Positions 40,940 through 49,828 are shown, numbered from the stretch's first letter. The stretch: 64,000 nt of DNA from RGIG4034 sp045576455 (GCA_045576455.1 JAZNGM010000005.1:35407-99406); one strand, 5' to 3'. Notes: generated by a model from the letters alone, not told the origin. A program made the numbers and translations.

Positions 40940-43900
40940 ATGAGCAAACGCGAAGACATTAAAAAAGTATTGATTATCGGATCGGGACCGATTATTATCG
41001 GACAGGCATGCGAGTTTGACTATTCAGGAACACAGGCATGTAAGGCATTAAGAAATCTTGGATACCAGATTGTTCTTGTTAACTCTAATCCGGCAACTAT
41101 TATGACAGACCCGGGAATTGCAGATGTCACATACATTGAACCTCTTAATGTAAAGCGCCTTGAGCAGATTATTGAAAAGGAAAGACCGGATGCAATCCTT
41201 CCGAACCTGGGTGGACAGTCAGGACTTAATCTTTGTTCAGAACTTGCGGCAGAAGGTATACTTGATAAATATAATGTTAAGGTTATCGGTGTTCAGGTAG
41301 ATGCCATTGAACGTGGTGAGGACCGTGTTGAATTTAAGAAGACGCTTGATAAGCTTGGCATCGGTATGGCGAGAAGTGAAGTTGCTTATTCCGTAGAAGA
41401 CGCACTTCGTATTGCAGATGAATTAGGATATCCGGTAGTTCTTCGTCCTGCTTACACCATGGGTGGAGCCGGCGGCGGACTGGTATATAATGTAGAAGAA
41501 TTGAAAACAGTTTGTTCAAGAGGTCTTCAGGCAAGTCTTGTGCATCAGGTTCTTGTTGAAGAGTCTATTCTCGGATGGGAAGAACTTGAACTTGAAGTAG
41601 TACGTGATGCAAAGGGACAGATGATTACCGTTTGCTTCATTGAAAATATCGACCCGCTCGGTGTTCATACAGGTGACTCATTCTGTTCAGCACCAATGCT
41701 TACCATCTCAGAAGACTTACAGAAGAGATTACAGGAGCAGGCATACAAGATTGTTAATGAAGTAGAAGTTATCGGCGGAACAAACGTACAGTTTGCGCAT
41801 GACCCGGTTTCAGACCGTATCTGCGTAATTGAAATTAATCCTAGAACATCAAGATCCAGTGCACTTGCATCAAAGGCAACAGGTTTCCCTATTGCACTTG
41901 TATCAGCAATGCTTGCATCAGGTCTTACACTTGATGAAATTCCTTGCGGACAGTACGGAACGCTTGATAAATATGTTCCGGGTGGCGACTATGTCGTAAT
42001 TAAGTTTGCACGTTGGGCATTTGAAAAATTCAAAGGTGCGGAAGACAAGCTTGGTACACAGATGCGTGCCGTTGGTGAAGTAATGAGCATCGGTAAGACA
42101 TACAAAGAAGCATTCCAGAAGGCTATCAGAAGTCTTGAAATCGGCCGCTACGGACTTGGTTTTGCAAAAGATTTTAATGAAAAGAGCAAAGAAGAACTTC
42201 TTGATATGTTAAAGACTCCATCCAGTGAGCGTCAGTTCATTATGTATGAAGCATTAAGAAAAGGTGCAACCATCGAAGAGTTATTTAACTTAACCAAGAT
42301 TAAGCATTACTTCTTAGAGCAGATGAAAGAGCTTGTTGATGAAGAAAATGCACTTATTGCAATGAAGGGAAGCGTTCCTAACAAGGAAGTTCTTTTACAG
42401 GCAAAGCAGAATGGTTTCGCAGACAGATATCTTGCTAAGTTATTGGAAGTATCTGAGGACGAAGTTAGAAATACAAGAATTTCTTACGGTATAACGGAAG
42501 CATGGGAGCCGGTACACGTAAGCGGCACCAAGGATAGTGCTTACTATTATTCAACTTATAATGCAGAAGACAAGACCGTTGCTTCTGATAAGAAGAAAAT
42601 CATGATTCTGGGTGGTGGTCCAAACAGAATCGGTCAGGGTATCGAATTCGACTACTGTTGTGTACATGCAGCATTTGCATTACGTGACCTTGGATTTGAG
42701 ACAATCATTGTTAACTGTAACCCTGAAACGGTTTCAACAGACTATGATACTTCTGACAAGTTATACTTTGAACCACTTACTTTGGAAGATGTATTAAGTA
42801 TTCATGAAAAAGAAAAACCAATCGGTGTTATCGCACAGTTTGGTGGTCAGACACCGCTTAACCTTGCGGCTGACCTTAAGAAGAACGGTGTTAACATTTT
42901 AGGAACATCACCTGAAGTAATTGATATGGCAGAAGACCGTGATCTGTTCAGAGGTATGATGGACAAGCTTGGTATTCCGATGCCGGAAGCAGGAATGGCA
43001 GTTACGGTAGAAGATGCGCTTGAAATTGCAGAAAAGATCGGCTATCCGGTAATGGTTCGTCCTTCTTATGTATTAGGCGGACGCGGAATGGAAGTAGTAG
43101 GTAATCCGGAATCCTTAAAGAAATATATGGCTGCGGCTGTTGGTGTTACACCTGACAGACCAATCCTCATTGACCGTTTCTTAAGACATGCCCTTGAATG
43201 TGAAGCAGATGCGATTGCTGACGGAACACATGCATTTGTTCCTGCGGTAATGGAGCATATCGAGCTTGCCGGTGTTCACTCCGGTGACTCCGCTTGTATC
43301 CTTCCTTCCAAGAACATCTCAGAAAAGCTTCTTGAAACAATCAAAGACTACACAAGAAGAATTGCTGAAGAGATGGGCGTACGTGGTCTTATGAACATGC
43401 AGTATGCTATTGAAGATGATGTGGTATATGTACTTGAGGCTAACCCAAGAGCATCCAGAACAGTGCCGCTTGTATCAAAAGTATGTAACATCCAGATGGT
43501 TAAACTTGCAACACAGATTATGACTTCAGAAATTACCGGACTTGCATCACCGGTACCTGAATTAAAAGAGAAGAAACCTGTATATTATGGTGTGAAAGAA
43601 GCCGTATTCCCATTCAACATGTTCCAGGAAGTTGACCCTGTATTAGGACCTGAAATGCGTTCAACGGGTGAAGTACTCGGACTTGCAACCAATGTGGGTG
43701 AAGCATTCTTTAAAGCACAGGAAGCAACACAGACAAAGCTTCCTACATCAGGAACCGTATTATTCAGTGTTAACCGTAAAGATAAAGCAGAAGCTGTTGA
43801 AGCGGCAAGAATTTTTGAGCAGTGCGGTTTCAAGATACTTGCAACAGGTACAACATATCAGAGAATTACTGAAGCAGGTATTAAGGCAGAGCGCGTTAAC

Positions 43901-44158
43901 AAGATGCAGGAAGGCAGACCGAACATTGTTGATGAAGTGATGAACGGCAAAGTACAGTTGATCGTTAATACTCCGGCAACAGAAGAGGAAAGAGTATTTG
44001 ATGATAGTTATGTAAGAAAGACTGCTATTAAAGCAAGAGTACCTTACATGACAACCATGGCTGCTGCAAAAGCTACGGCTGAAGGTATTAAGACTGTAAT
44101 TGAGCAGGGCGAGATTGGTGTAATGTCACTTCAGGATATCCATGCTGCGATTGAATAA
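40940..44158 (+). CDS. carB: Carbamoyl-phosphate synthase large subunit
   Basis: A full-length 1072-residue CarB: two homologous ATP-grasp halves (GSGPIIIGQACEFDYSGTQA near the start; GGGPNRIGQGIEFDYC in the second half near 555) and a C-terminal MGS-like allosteric domain from ~935. It makes carbamoyl phosphate from bicarbonate, ATP and ammonia from the small subunit, for pyrimidines and arginine. carA is not adjacent, which is unusual; it must be elsewhere. CGGAGG precedes the ATG. Control by the leader attenuator is inferred. Confidence 0.98.
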   Translation: MSKREDIKKVLIIGSGPIIIGQACEFDYSGTQACKALRNLGYQIVLVNSNPATIMTDPGIADVTYIEPLNVKRLEQIIEKERPDAILPNLGGQSGLNLCSELAAEGILDKYNVKVIGVQVDAIERGEDRVEFKKTLDKLGIGMARSEVAYSVEDALRIADELGYPVVLRPAYTMGGAGGGLVYNVEELKTVCSRGLQASLVHQVLVEESILGWEELELEVVRDAKGQMITVCFIENIDPLGVHTGDSFCSAPMLTISEDLQKRLQEQAYKIVNEVEVIGGTNVQFAHDPVSDRICVIEINPRTSRSSALASKATGFPIALVSAMLASGLTLDEIPCGQYGTLDKYVPGGDYVVIKFARWAFEKFKGAEDKLGTQMRAVGEVMSIGKTYKEAFQKAIRSLEIGRYGLGFAKDFNEKSKEELLDMLKTPSSERQFIMYEALRKGATIEELFNLTKIKHYFLEQMKELVDEENALIAMKGSVPNKEVLLQAKQNGFADRYLAKLLEVSEDEVRNTRISYGITEAWEPVHVSGTKDSAYYYSTYNAEDKTVASDKKKIMILGGGPNRIGQGIEFDYCCVHAAFALRDLGFETIIVNCNPETVSTDYDTSDKLYFEPLTLEDVLSIHEKEKPIGVIAQFGGQTPLNLAADLKKNGVNILGTSPEVIDMAEDRDLFRGMMDKLGIPMPEAGMAVTVEDALEIAEKIGYPVMVRPSYVLGGRGMEVVGNPESLKKYMAAAVGVTPDRPILIDRFLRHALECEADAIADGTHAFVPAVMEHIELAGVHSGDSACILPSKNISEKLLETIKDYTRRIAEEMGVRGLMNMQYAIEDDVVYVLEANPRASRTVPLVSKVCNIQMVKLATQIMTSEITGLASPVPELKEKKPVYYGVKEAVFPFNMFQEVDPVLGPEMRSTGEVLGLATNVGEAFFKAQEATQTKLPTSGTVLFSVNRKDKAEAVEAARIFEQCGFKILATGTTYQRITEAGIKAERVNKMQEGRPNIVDEVMNGKVQLIVNTPATEEERVFDDSYVRKTAIKARVPYMTTMAAAKATAEGIKTVIEQGEIGVMSLQDIHAAIE

Positions 44159-44230
44159 TCTGAAAGATATTAAAAGAAATAGTTTTAAGAAATAACTTAA
44201 AGAATAAAAATATAAAGAGTAAAAGTAAAG

Positions 44231-44264
44231 AAATGGGACTTGCCAAAGGGCAAATCCCATTTTT
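44231..44264. terminator. Bidirectional terminator between carB and the ABC permease
   Basis: AAATGGGA plus TTGCC (44231-44244) pair with GGCAA plus TCCCATTT (44249-44262) with one internal mismatch, followed by TT; A-rich sequence on the left serves the minus strand. Confidence 0.85.
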
Positions 44265-44291
44265 GCTTTTTCTTAACAGGAAAATGTTCTG

Positions 44292-45068
44292 CTACAGATT
44301 AAGACGTTTTGAAAGCATCTTATTGGTTAAATGTAATTCTACACAACCTACTATTATTTCAAAACCGGAGATAATACTAAACAGTGTTGCAATTCCGGTT
44401 TTGGTACTTAACCAGCGCTCCAATGTTTCAAGGTCTATAAAAGCACTACCGGCGAGAATAAATACGACAAGAATAATTTCGATTGCCATATAAATAATGA
44501 AATAGAAAATAATGGAACCTATAATTTTGTTCTTAAGCATCTGTCCGCAGGAAAGAGATAAGAAGTAAGTTGAAAGCTGGTAAAACATCGTAACAATGAT
44601 AAATAGTGCAATTAATGTTATAACAACTGAACTGTTTATGCCGGATTTTGATAATTCCGCAGTAACTACTTTTACCACATTAATATCATATCCTAAGTGT
44701 AAAACAGTGCATACACTGGTAAGACACAGGATTATGGTAAGAACAATCCATGTAACGCCCGGAATTACTTTGGCTGCGATAAGGCTTTTCACCTTTACCG
44801 GTAAGGTAAAAGATAAATATCCTTCGGTTGTAAGCAGGTTCTTATAGAAGCGGACCACTGCCATGGTAATTGCTCCGAGTATAAGAAAGATTGCACATAT
44901 GATATATGCGTAGAATATGATGTCGAGTACCAGTTTAAGAATAACGTTTTTGGTGTCAATCATTCCTACAAGTGTAGTTAATACGGAAAAAATAAGTAAT
45001 GCGATATAGGCAGGAATAAAAATTCTAGCCGTGGCATGAAATTCGTGTTTAAGCAATTTTTTTAACAT
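44292..45068 (-). CDS. ABC transporter permease
   Basis: A 258-residue membrane protein with six predicted helices (for example FIPAYIALLIFSVLTTLVG and IIGSIIFYFIIYMAIEIILV). It has no conserved catalytic motif. It overlaps the ATPase gene by 7 bp, with GGGAGG before its ATG, so the two form a transporter. In the gntR-ATPase-permease arrangement of YtrA-type operons such transporters respond to cell-envelope antibiotics, which is the likely role here. Confidence 0.8.
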   Translation of the reverse strand: MLKKLLKHEFHATARIFIPAYIALLIFSVLTTLVGMIDTKNVILKLVLDIIFYAYIICAIFLILGAITMAVVRFYKNLLTTEGYLSFTLPVKVKSLIAAKVIPGVTWIVLTIILCLTSVCTVLHLGYDINVVKVVTAELSKSGINSSVVITLIALFIIVTMFYQLSTYFLSLSCGQMLKNKIIGSIIFYFIIYMAIEIILVVFILAGSAFIDLETLERWLSTKTGIATLFSIISGFEIIVGCVELHLTNKMLSKRLNL

Positions 45069-45769
45069 CTGAAATCCTCCCTGAATAAAGCATCTACTGA
45101 CATACCCATCTCTTCGCGGATATTTTCTACCGGAAGGAAACGGGTAAGGTTACCGTCTTTAATGAAAATAGCATCATCCAATACATTTTCGATATCAGCA
45201 ATCAGATGGGTTGAAATAAGAACGGTTGAGTTATCGTTATAATTGCTGATGATGGTTCTTAATATATAGTCTCTGGAAGCCGGATCTACGCCACCGATAG
45301 GTTCGTCAAGGCAGTAGAGGTCTGCGTTGCGGCTCATAACGAGAATAAGCTGTACTTTTTCCTGCATTCCTTTAGACATAGTTTTGAGTTGCTGTTTCGC
45401 ATCGAGCTTTAAGCTCTTAAGCATTTCATAGGCTTTCTGTTTATCAAAGTCACTGTAAAAATCAGCATAATAATCAATAATTTGGGATACCCGCATCCAG
45501 TTGTTAAGATAGGTGCAGTCCGGAAGGTAGGATACCCGTGCTTTGGTAGCCGGAGAGGGTGATATACCGTTGATAAGCACCTGTCCTTCTGTCGGTACTA
45601 ATAGTCCGTTTATCAGTTTAATAAGTGTTGTTTTACCGCTTCCGTTAGGCCCGAGTAAGCCAACAATCCGGCCGCGGGATAATTGAAGGTTTAGATTGTT
45701 CAGTGCCGTAAACATACCATATTTTTTGGTGAGGTTTTGGCATTCCAGTACAAATTCTGTTGTTTCCAT
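45062..45769 (-). CDS. ABC transporter ATP-binding protein
   Basis: A 235-residue ATPase: Walker A GPNGSGKTTLI, signature MSKGMQEK, Walker B DLYCLDEPIGGVDP and switch His in ISTHL. The signature SKGMQ is typical of envelope-stress exporters of the bacitracin/YtrB kind. ATG 45769 is chosen over an upstream one because GAGGAG lies 5 bp before it. It lies between the GntR gene and the permease gene in one operon. Confidence 0.93.
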   Translation of the reverse strand: METTEFVLECQNLTKKYGMFTALNNLNLQLSRGRIVGLLGPNGSGKTTLIKLINGLLVPTEGQVLINGISPSPATKARVSYLPDCTYLNNWMRVSQIIDYYADFYSDFDKQKAYEMLKSLKLDAKQQLKTMSKGMQEKVQLILVMSRNADLYCLDEPIGGVDPASRDYILRTIISNYNDNSTVLISTHLIADIENVLDDAIFIKDGNLTRFLPVENIREEMGMSVDALFREDFRC

Positions 45770-45818
45770 ACGATCTCCTCGATTCTTTATTTTTTGCTGC
45801 AATTGTTTTTCTCAAGGT

Positions 45819-45863
45819 GCCGTTTGCTAAGATGCTGTTTGCTAAGATGTCGGTTTTTCAGAT
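45819..45863. repeat. 15-bp tandem repeat at the gntR 3' end
   Basis: Units GCCGTTTGCTAAGAT (45819-45833) and GCTGTTTGCTAAGAT (45834-45848) differ at one base; a third, weaker unit (45849-45863) reaches into the last codons of the gntR gene, and ACCGTTTACTTTATC follows within it. The unit length equals those at 1105 and 60631. Confidence 0.85.
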
Positions 45864-46220
45864 ACCGTTTACTTTATCTAACAATGCTTTAATCTCATCA
45901 AACGATAATCCGAGAGTGTTCATTTCTTCTATAAACTTTTTGGCTTTATTTTGTGCAACTTGTTCTTTTGCTTCGCGTATGGAGTTGTTGTCGGGAGAAA
46001 CAAAACGGCCATTGGTTCTCTGTGTATACAAAAGTCCTTCACGCTCAAGCTCCGTTAAAGCACGTTGCATGGTGTTGGGGTTAACGGCTGCGTCGGCAGC
46101 AAGTTCCCTGACACCGGGTAATTTTTCGCCGGCCTTATATTCGCCGGTAAGTATTTTCTGCTTTATGATATCCATAAGCTGCAGATAAACACTTTTGTCG
46201 GATGATAAATCCCAAGGCAT
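45858..46220 (-). CDS. GntR-family regulator, YtrA subfamily
   Basis: A 120-residue regulator with a winged helix-turn-helix (KLPGVRELAADAAVNPNTMQRAL, wing LLYTQRTNGRFV) and a short C-terminal dimerisation tail, the YtrA type. AAAGGAGG precedes ATG 46220. It heads the operon with the ATPase and permease and probably represses it. Candidate operator repeats cover its promoter (46235-46273). The effector is unknown; relatives respond to lipid II-binding antibiotics. Confidence 0.92.
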   Translation of the reverse strand: MPWDLSSDKSVYLQLMDIIKQKILTGEYKAGEKLPGVRELAADAAVNPNTMQRALTELEREGLLYTQRTNGRFVSPDNNSIREAKEQVAQNKAKKFIEEMNTLGLSFDEIKALLDKVNGI

Positions 46221-46234
46221 AGGATACCTCCTTT

Positions 46235-46273
46235 GTATCACTGTACTAGTAAGTTAATACAATAATACAGTGA
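46235..46273 (-). promoter_or_regulatory. Candidate GntR (YtrA-type) operator
   Basis: TCACTGTA (46238-46245) and TACAGTGA (46266-46273) are perfect inverted arms; between them are the palindrome TACTAGTA (46244-46251) and GTAT...ATAC (46235-46260). They sit immediately upstream of the GntR gene, over its probable promoter. Confidence 0.55.
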
Positions 46274-46327
46274 GCGGATTTAGATGTCAATAGGAAATTT
46301 GTAAATTTTTGGATTTAGTAAATTTTA

Positions 46328-46356
46328 TTGATAATAATTAAATGATGGCATATAAT
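46328..46356 (+). promoter_or_regulatory. Promoter of the toxin-antitoxin pair
   Basis: TTGATA (46328-46333), 17-bp spacer and TATAAT (46351-46356). Confidence 0.75.
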
Positions 46357-46411
46357 AATATTACAAACGAATGCAAAACAACTATAAAAAGCATGGCTAG
46401 GAGGGACTGAT

Positions 46412-46708
46412 ATGGCAGAACAGGTTTTGATTCAATTTCGTGCAGATAAAGCATTAAAACAGGAGGTTGCAGAAATCTATGAAAAACTTGGTATGGATTT
46501 GCCTACGGCATTCCGAATGTTTATGACAAGAAGCAAGATGGTAAAAGGACTACCGTTTGAAGCTACATTACCGGATACAACGATTACAAGAACAGAAGCT
46601 AAAAATGCGTTTTATCAATTGCGCGAACAAGCTGCTGATCTTCCTGAGATGACGGTAGATGAGATAAACGCTGAAATATTGGCTACAAGATCTGAAAGAA
46701 AAGGATAA
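46412..46708 (+). CDS. RelB/DinJ-family antitoxin
   Basis: A 98-residue protein with the RelB/DinJ ribbon-helix-helix start (QVLIQFRADKALKQEVAEIY, then MDLPTAFRMFMTRS) and a flexible C-terminal half that would bind a toxin. GGAGGG precedes the ATG. The next gene, a PIN-domain toxin candidate, starts 6 bp after its stop. RelB/DinJ proteins usually pair with RelE/YafQ mRNA interferases, so a PIN partner is noteworthy. It likely represses its own promoter. Confidence 0.88.
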   Translation: MAEQVLIQFRADKALKQEVAEIYEKLGMDLPTAFRMFMTRSKMVKGLPFEATLPDTTITRTEAKNAFYQLREQAADLPEMTVDEINAEILATRSERKG

Positions 46709-46714
46709 GTGCTT

Positions 46715-47131
46715 ATGGTATATTATGCAGTAATAGATACTAATGTTTTCATATCTGCGTTGCTTGCTAAAAAAGAAGACTCAGCAACGGTACAAGTATT
46801 AGAGGCAGTGTTTGATGGTATAATTGTGCCGTTGTATCATGAAGATATTTTATCGGAATACAATGAGGTACTTCATAGAAGTAAGTTTCATTTTAAAGAA
46901 GAGACGATTCAGTTAGTTATTATGGCAGTGAAACAATATGGTATAGAAGTGTTTCCACAAGCAACAGGTGAAATTTTAGTGGATATGGATGATTTGATAT
47001 TCTATGAGGTTGCAATGGAAAAAAGGGAAGAAGATGCTTATTTAGTGACAGGGAATACTAAGCATTATCCTAATAAGCGATTTATTGTAACTCCTGCTGA
47101 GATGTTGGATATTATAAACGGTTGTAGATAA
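46715..47131 (+). CDS. PIN-domain toxin of the COG1569 type
   Basis: A 138-residue PIN nuclease candidate: Asp8 in VIDTNVFISAL, the Glu in HEDILSEYNEVL, and the C-terminal acidic pair in DMDDLIFYEVA and EEDAYLVTGN. These would bind Mg2+ for RNA cleavage. AAAGGAT lies 8 bp before ATG 46715; the in-frame GTG at 46709 is too close to it. Directly linked to a RelB/DinJ antitoxin, so the pair forms a type II system of mixed type. RNA target unknown. Confidence 0.87.
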   Translation: MVYYAVIDTNVFISALLAKKEDSATVQVLEAVFDGIIVPLYHEDILSEYNEVLHRSKFHFKEETIQLVIMAVKQYGIEVFPQATGEILVDMDDLIFYEVAMEKREEDAYLVTGNTKHYPNKRFIVTPAEMLDIINGCR

Positions 47132-47164
47132 TTATTGATTTAGATTAATGGTTAATGTTTATAT

Positions 47165-47193
47165 TTGTAAAATGAAGTATGATTTGATATAAT
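47165..47193 (+). promoter_or_regulatory. Sigma-A-type promoter of the FliD-like gene
   Basis: TTGTAA (47165-47170), 17-bp spacer and TATAAT (47188-47193). Confidence 0.7.
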
Positions 47194-47276
47194 ATAGATG
47201 AACTATTAAGTTATTGTAACTAAATGTCGAAAAATAGTATGAAAATACTATGTTGTGTGAAGCAAGGAGGCTAAGC

Positions 47277-48059
47277 ATGTCTAATAAAATTAATATGAAT
47301 AATGATTATTCGTACTTATTTGACAGTATTTCGAATAATTCTAACAAGGGAAGTTCAAGTATATTTGATAGCTTAAACACGTCGGGTTCATCGTTTTCCT
47401 TATCCGATTATGCAAGTATTAAGAATGGTACATATTTAAAGCTTGCTAAGGAATATGTTAAAAATGTAGAGAATGATGCGAAGAGTGGTTCTAAGACAGA
47501 TGCGCAGATTCAGGAAGAAACTGCCAATGCGAAAAAGGTAAGGACAGATGTGTCTGCATTGAAAAAGTCAACAGATGCCTTAACAACCAATGCTTCTTTA
47601 TTTGAAAAGAAAGAAATTAAGGATAAAGATGGCAATACTAAAATGGATTACGACAGAGATGCTATTTACAAAGCACTTAAGTCATTTGCAGATAACTATA
47701 ATGCTGTTATAAAATCAGCAGGTGATTCAGATGACACTTCTGTTTTACGTAATACACTTAACATGACAAAGCTTACGGCAAAGCATGTGAATATGTTGTC
47801 CAAGGTTGGTTTTACCATAGGAGAGGATAATACTTTATCTGTAGATGAGAAAATGGTAAAAGAGGCAGATATTAATTCCATAAAATCAATGTTTAAGGGC
47901 GCAGGCTCTTATGCTGACAGCGTAAATGCTTATGCGGGAAGAATTGATAATTATGTAGTAAGAAATATGCAGAAGAACGGAACATATACAGCAACGGGTT
48001 CTTATGCAACAACAGCCGCAATGGGTAAAACCGGTGGTATTCTGGATGACTATTTATAG
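47277..48059 (+). CDS. FliD-like (flagellar cap or secreted adhesin) protein
   Basis: A 260-residue protein rich in Asn, Ser and Lys without signal peptide. The C-terminal half resembles flagellar hook-associated protein 2: ALKSFADNYNAVIKSAGD, then LSKVGFTIGEDNTLSVDEK and INSIKSMFKG. It is much shorter than FliD (400-700 residues) and has only one conserved half. It may be exported by the flagellar system or be a relic. AGGAGG precedes ATG 47277. It is isolated from flagellar genes; the next gene is a transglutaminase-like enzyme 50 bp away. Confidence 0.6.
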   Translation: MSNKINMNNDYSYLFDSISNNSNKGSSSIFDSLNTSGSSFSLSDYASIKNGTYLKLAKEYVKNVENDAKSGSKTDAQIQEETANAKKVRTDVSALKKSTDALTTNASLFEKKEIKDKDGNTKMDYDRDAIYKALKSFADNYNAVIKSAGDSDDTSVLRNTLNMTKLTAKHVNMLSKVGFTIGEDNTLSVDEKMVKEADINSIKSMFKGAGSYADSVNAYAGRIDNYVVRNMQKNGTYTATGSYATTAAMGKTGGILDDYL

Positions 48060-48109
48060 GAAATAAATCCGGAAATTATGTGAATTATGTATACGGATGG
48101 AGTTTTTTA

Positions 48110-48949
48110 ATGGCAACATTGACGGAATGGTTCAATAACCTGAAACGTTTTCAGGATTATCCGATAGGAGAAGAACAGTTTTTATACAAATTCGAAAAAG
48201 GGCAGGATTTATGCCCTTTTTTTGAGACGTTTTCTTTAGAAAAAGTTGCTGGTGAGGGAGAGACTTTTTTTAAAGCCTGCAGAATAATGCAATGGGTGGA
48301 AGATACAACGCAATATGATGGCGAGAGTCCTTTGGGACTGGCAATGCCGGATAAAATTATTGAGTTTGGAATTATGGAGAAACACCCGATTAATTGCCTG
48401 AACCGCGCTATGCTTTTTTGCGACGCCTTGTCAACGCTGGGCATTTTTGCGTTGCCGGTGTGGCTTGGCAGCCGGCTTTATTTATCGGATAAAGAGCAAT
48501 TTTCAGATGATATGCATTCCCATGTGATTGCACAGGTGTGGCTTCCTGAGAAGAAGTGCTGGGCGGCATTTGACCCGTCTTTTAATACATATTATGTGAT
48601 GTATAAAAGAAAGTTTTTGAAAAGAAAAGAAGTAATTCCGATTAGTATTAGTAAAGTGGTGCTAAGACTCATTGATGGTAAGCCGGTTCGTGTAATGGAT
48701 AATGCGACCGGGAAAAAGACGTTGAAAGGATGGCTTTGTGCTAAAATAGGGCTGCTGAATATTTCTGTTTTTCCGGGAAATCATTTGGATTACCGTAAAA
48801 ATTGGGATAGTTTTGATAAGAGATTATTTATTGTGCCGGATTCTTATATGGAAAAGGTGCGTGTGGCTGAAGATAAGTGGCAGGGGTGGAAAGATCAGAT
48901 GCTTAATTACACCAAAATCACTTTAAATGATTTAGAGGGCGAACCATAA
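48110..48949 (+). CDS. Transglutaminase-like cytoplasmic protein
   Basis: A 279-residue protein with the transglutaminase-like triad Cys96 (PINCLNRAMLF), His138 (MHSHVIAQVW) and Asp155 (WAAFDPSFN). No signal peptide. GGAG lies 7 bp before ATG 48110; an earlier GTG has no such site. Members of this superfamily are cysteine proteases or acyl transferases. It follows the FliD-like gene by 50 bp, so it may modify that product. Substrate unknown. Confidence 0.75.
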   Translation: MATLTEWFNNLKRFQDYPIGEEQFLYKFEKGQDLCPFFETFSLEKVAGEGETFFKACRIMQWVEDTTQYDGESPLGLAMPDKIIEFGIMEKHPINCLNRAMLFCDALSTLGIFALPVWLGSRLYLSDKEQFSDDMHSHVIAQVWLPEKKCWAAFDPSFNTYYVMYKRKFLKRKEVIPISISKVVLRLIDGKPVRVMDNATGKKTLKGWLCAKIGLLNISVFPGNHLDYRKNWDSFDKRLFIVPDSYMEKVRVAEDKWQGWKDQMLNYTKITLNDLEGEP

Positions 48950-48965
48950 ATCATCTCTTTGAGGG

Positions 48966-48994
48966 TTGACATGACCGGATAAAAAAGATAGAAT
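48966..48994 (+). promoter_or_regulatory. Promoter of tRNA-Leu(CAG)
   Basis: TTGACA (48966-48971), 17-bp spacer and TAGAAT (48989-48994), 11 bp before the mature tRNA. Confidence 0.88.
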
Positions 48995-49005
48995 GTAGTT
49001 TGCGT

Positions 49006-49088
49006 GCAGGAGTGGCGGAACGGCAGACGCGCACGGTTCAGGTCCGTGTGGTAGCAATATCGTGAGGGTTCAAATCCCTTTTCCTGCA
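49006..49088 (+). tRNA. tRNA-Leu, anticodon CAG
   Basis: The 83-nt sequence folds as class II tRNA: acceptor GCAGGAG/TTCCTGC, anticodon stem CACGG/CCGTG with loop TTCAGGT (anticodon CAG), long variable arm, T-arm with GGTTCAAATCC, discriminator A, no encoded CCA. Confidence 0.96.
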
Positions 49089-49094
49089 TTGGAG

Positions 49095-49156
49095 AAGAGC
49101 GTATCACAGGTTATTTCATAGCTTATGGTATGCTCTTATTTTTTCCTTTTCGTGGA
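49095..49156 (+). terminator. Terminator of tRNA-Leu(CAG)
   Basis: AAGAGCGTATC (49095-49105) pairs with GGTATGCTCTT (49137-49147), two wobble pairs, long loop, then ATTTTTTCC. Confidence 0.75.
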
Positions 49157-49273
49157 GTTGGGCACTGACTAAAATACCAAATGAGTCTTTACAATAAAAT
49201 ATATTATGTGTTATTATAACAAATTGAATGGTAATATTGAGTAACAATGGTTGTTTATTAATGGAGAGAGGAT

Positions 49274-49828
49274 ATGAAATTCAGAAAGATTATTTTATCT
49301 ATATTAATGACTGCACTTACTTTTTCAGTATGTGGTTGCGCATCAACAGAAGAAAGCAGTGTTGATGAAACAGATGTTGTTGAAGTAAACATGGGACTTA
49401 ATGAGGCAGGAAATAAAGTTGAACAGATGACAGAGGAGAAAGACCTCATTAATGTTACAATATATTATGCGGACATGATGTTTACAAAGCTTTTACAGGA
49501 AGATATTGAAATTCCTGAATTAGATGCAGAATACATAATAGATGCTTTGGCCGGACATAATATTGTTTCAACAGATACAAGAGTGCTTGACGCAGTAGTT
49601 GAAGAGGGCGATAAGAGTACACTTAAGCTTAATTTGAGCAAACAGTTTAAAGAATACCTTAAACTGATGAATGAAGATAGTGAAAAGTATCTTATGGCAG
49701 CTTTGACGAATACTTTCCTTGAAGCTTACGGTGTGGATCAGATGTATCTCAAAGTAGAAGGTAAAGCACTTAACAGCAAGTACAACAAGTATGTGGATGC
49801 ATTAGTATGGTGCGAAAGCATTGATTAA
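49274..49828 (+). CDS. GerMN-domain lipoprotein
   Basis: A 184-residue lipoprotein with lipobox VCGC (Cys22), followed by a GerMN-type domain: VTIYYADMMFTKLLQEDIEI, HNIVSTDTRVLDAVVEEGD and LMAALTNTFLEAYGVDQMYL. In sporulating Firmicutes GerM-type proteins work at the forespore boundary, but GerMN domains also occur in other envelope lipoproteins. GGAGAGAGG precedes the ATG. It stands alone behind the tRNA terminator. The role here is unknown. Confidence 0.8.
   Translation: MKFRKIILSILMTALTFSVCGCASTEESSVDETDVVEVNMGLNEAGNKVEQMTEEKDLINVTIYYADMMFTKLLQEDIEIPELDAEYIIDALAGHNIVSTDTRVLDAVVEEGDKSTLKLNLSKQFKEYLKLMNEDSEKYLMAALTNTFLEAYGVDQMYLKVEGKALNSKYNKYVDALVWCESID

Noticed and set aside
44292..46220. 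Bacitracin two-component resistance module
   Set aside because: The regulator is a GntR/YtrA protein and no histidine kinase or response regulator is present.
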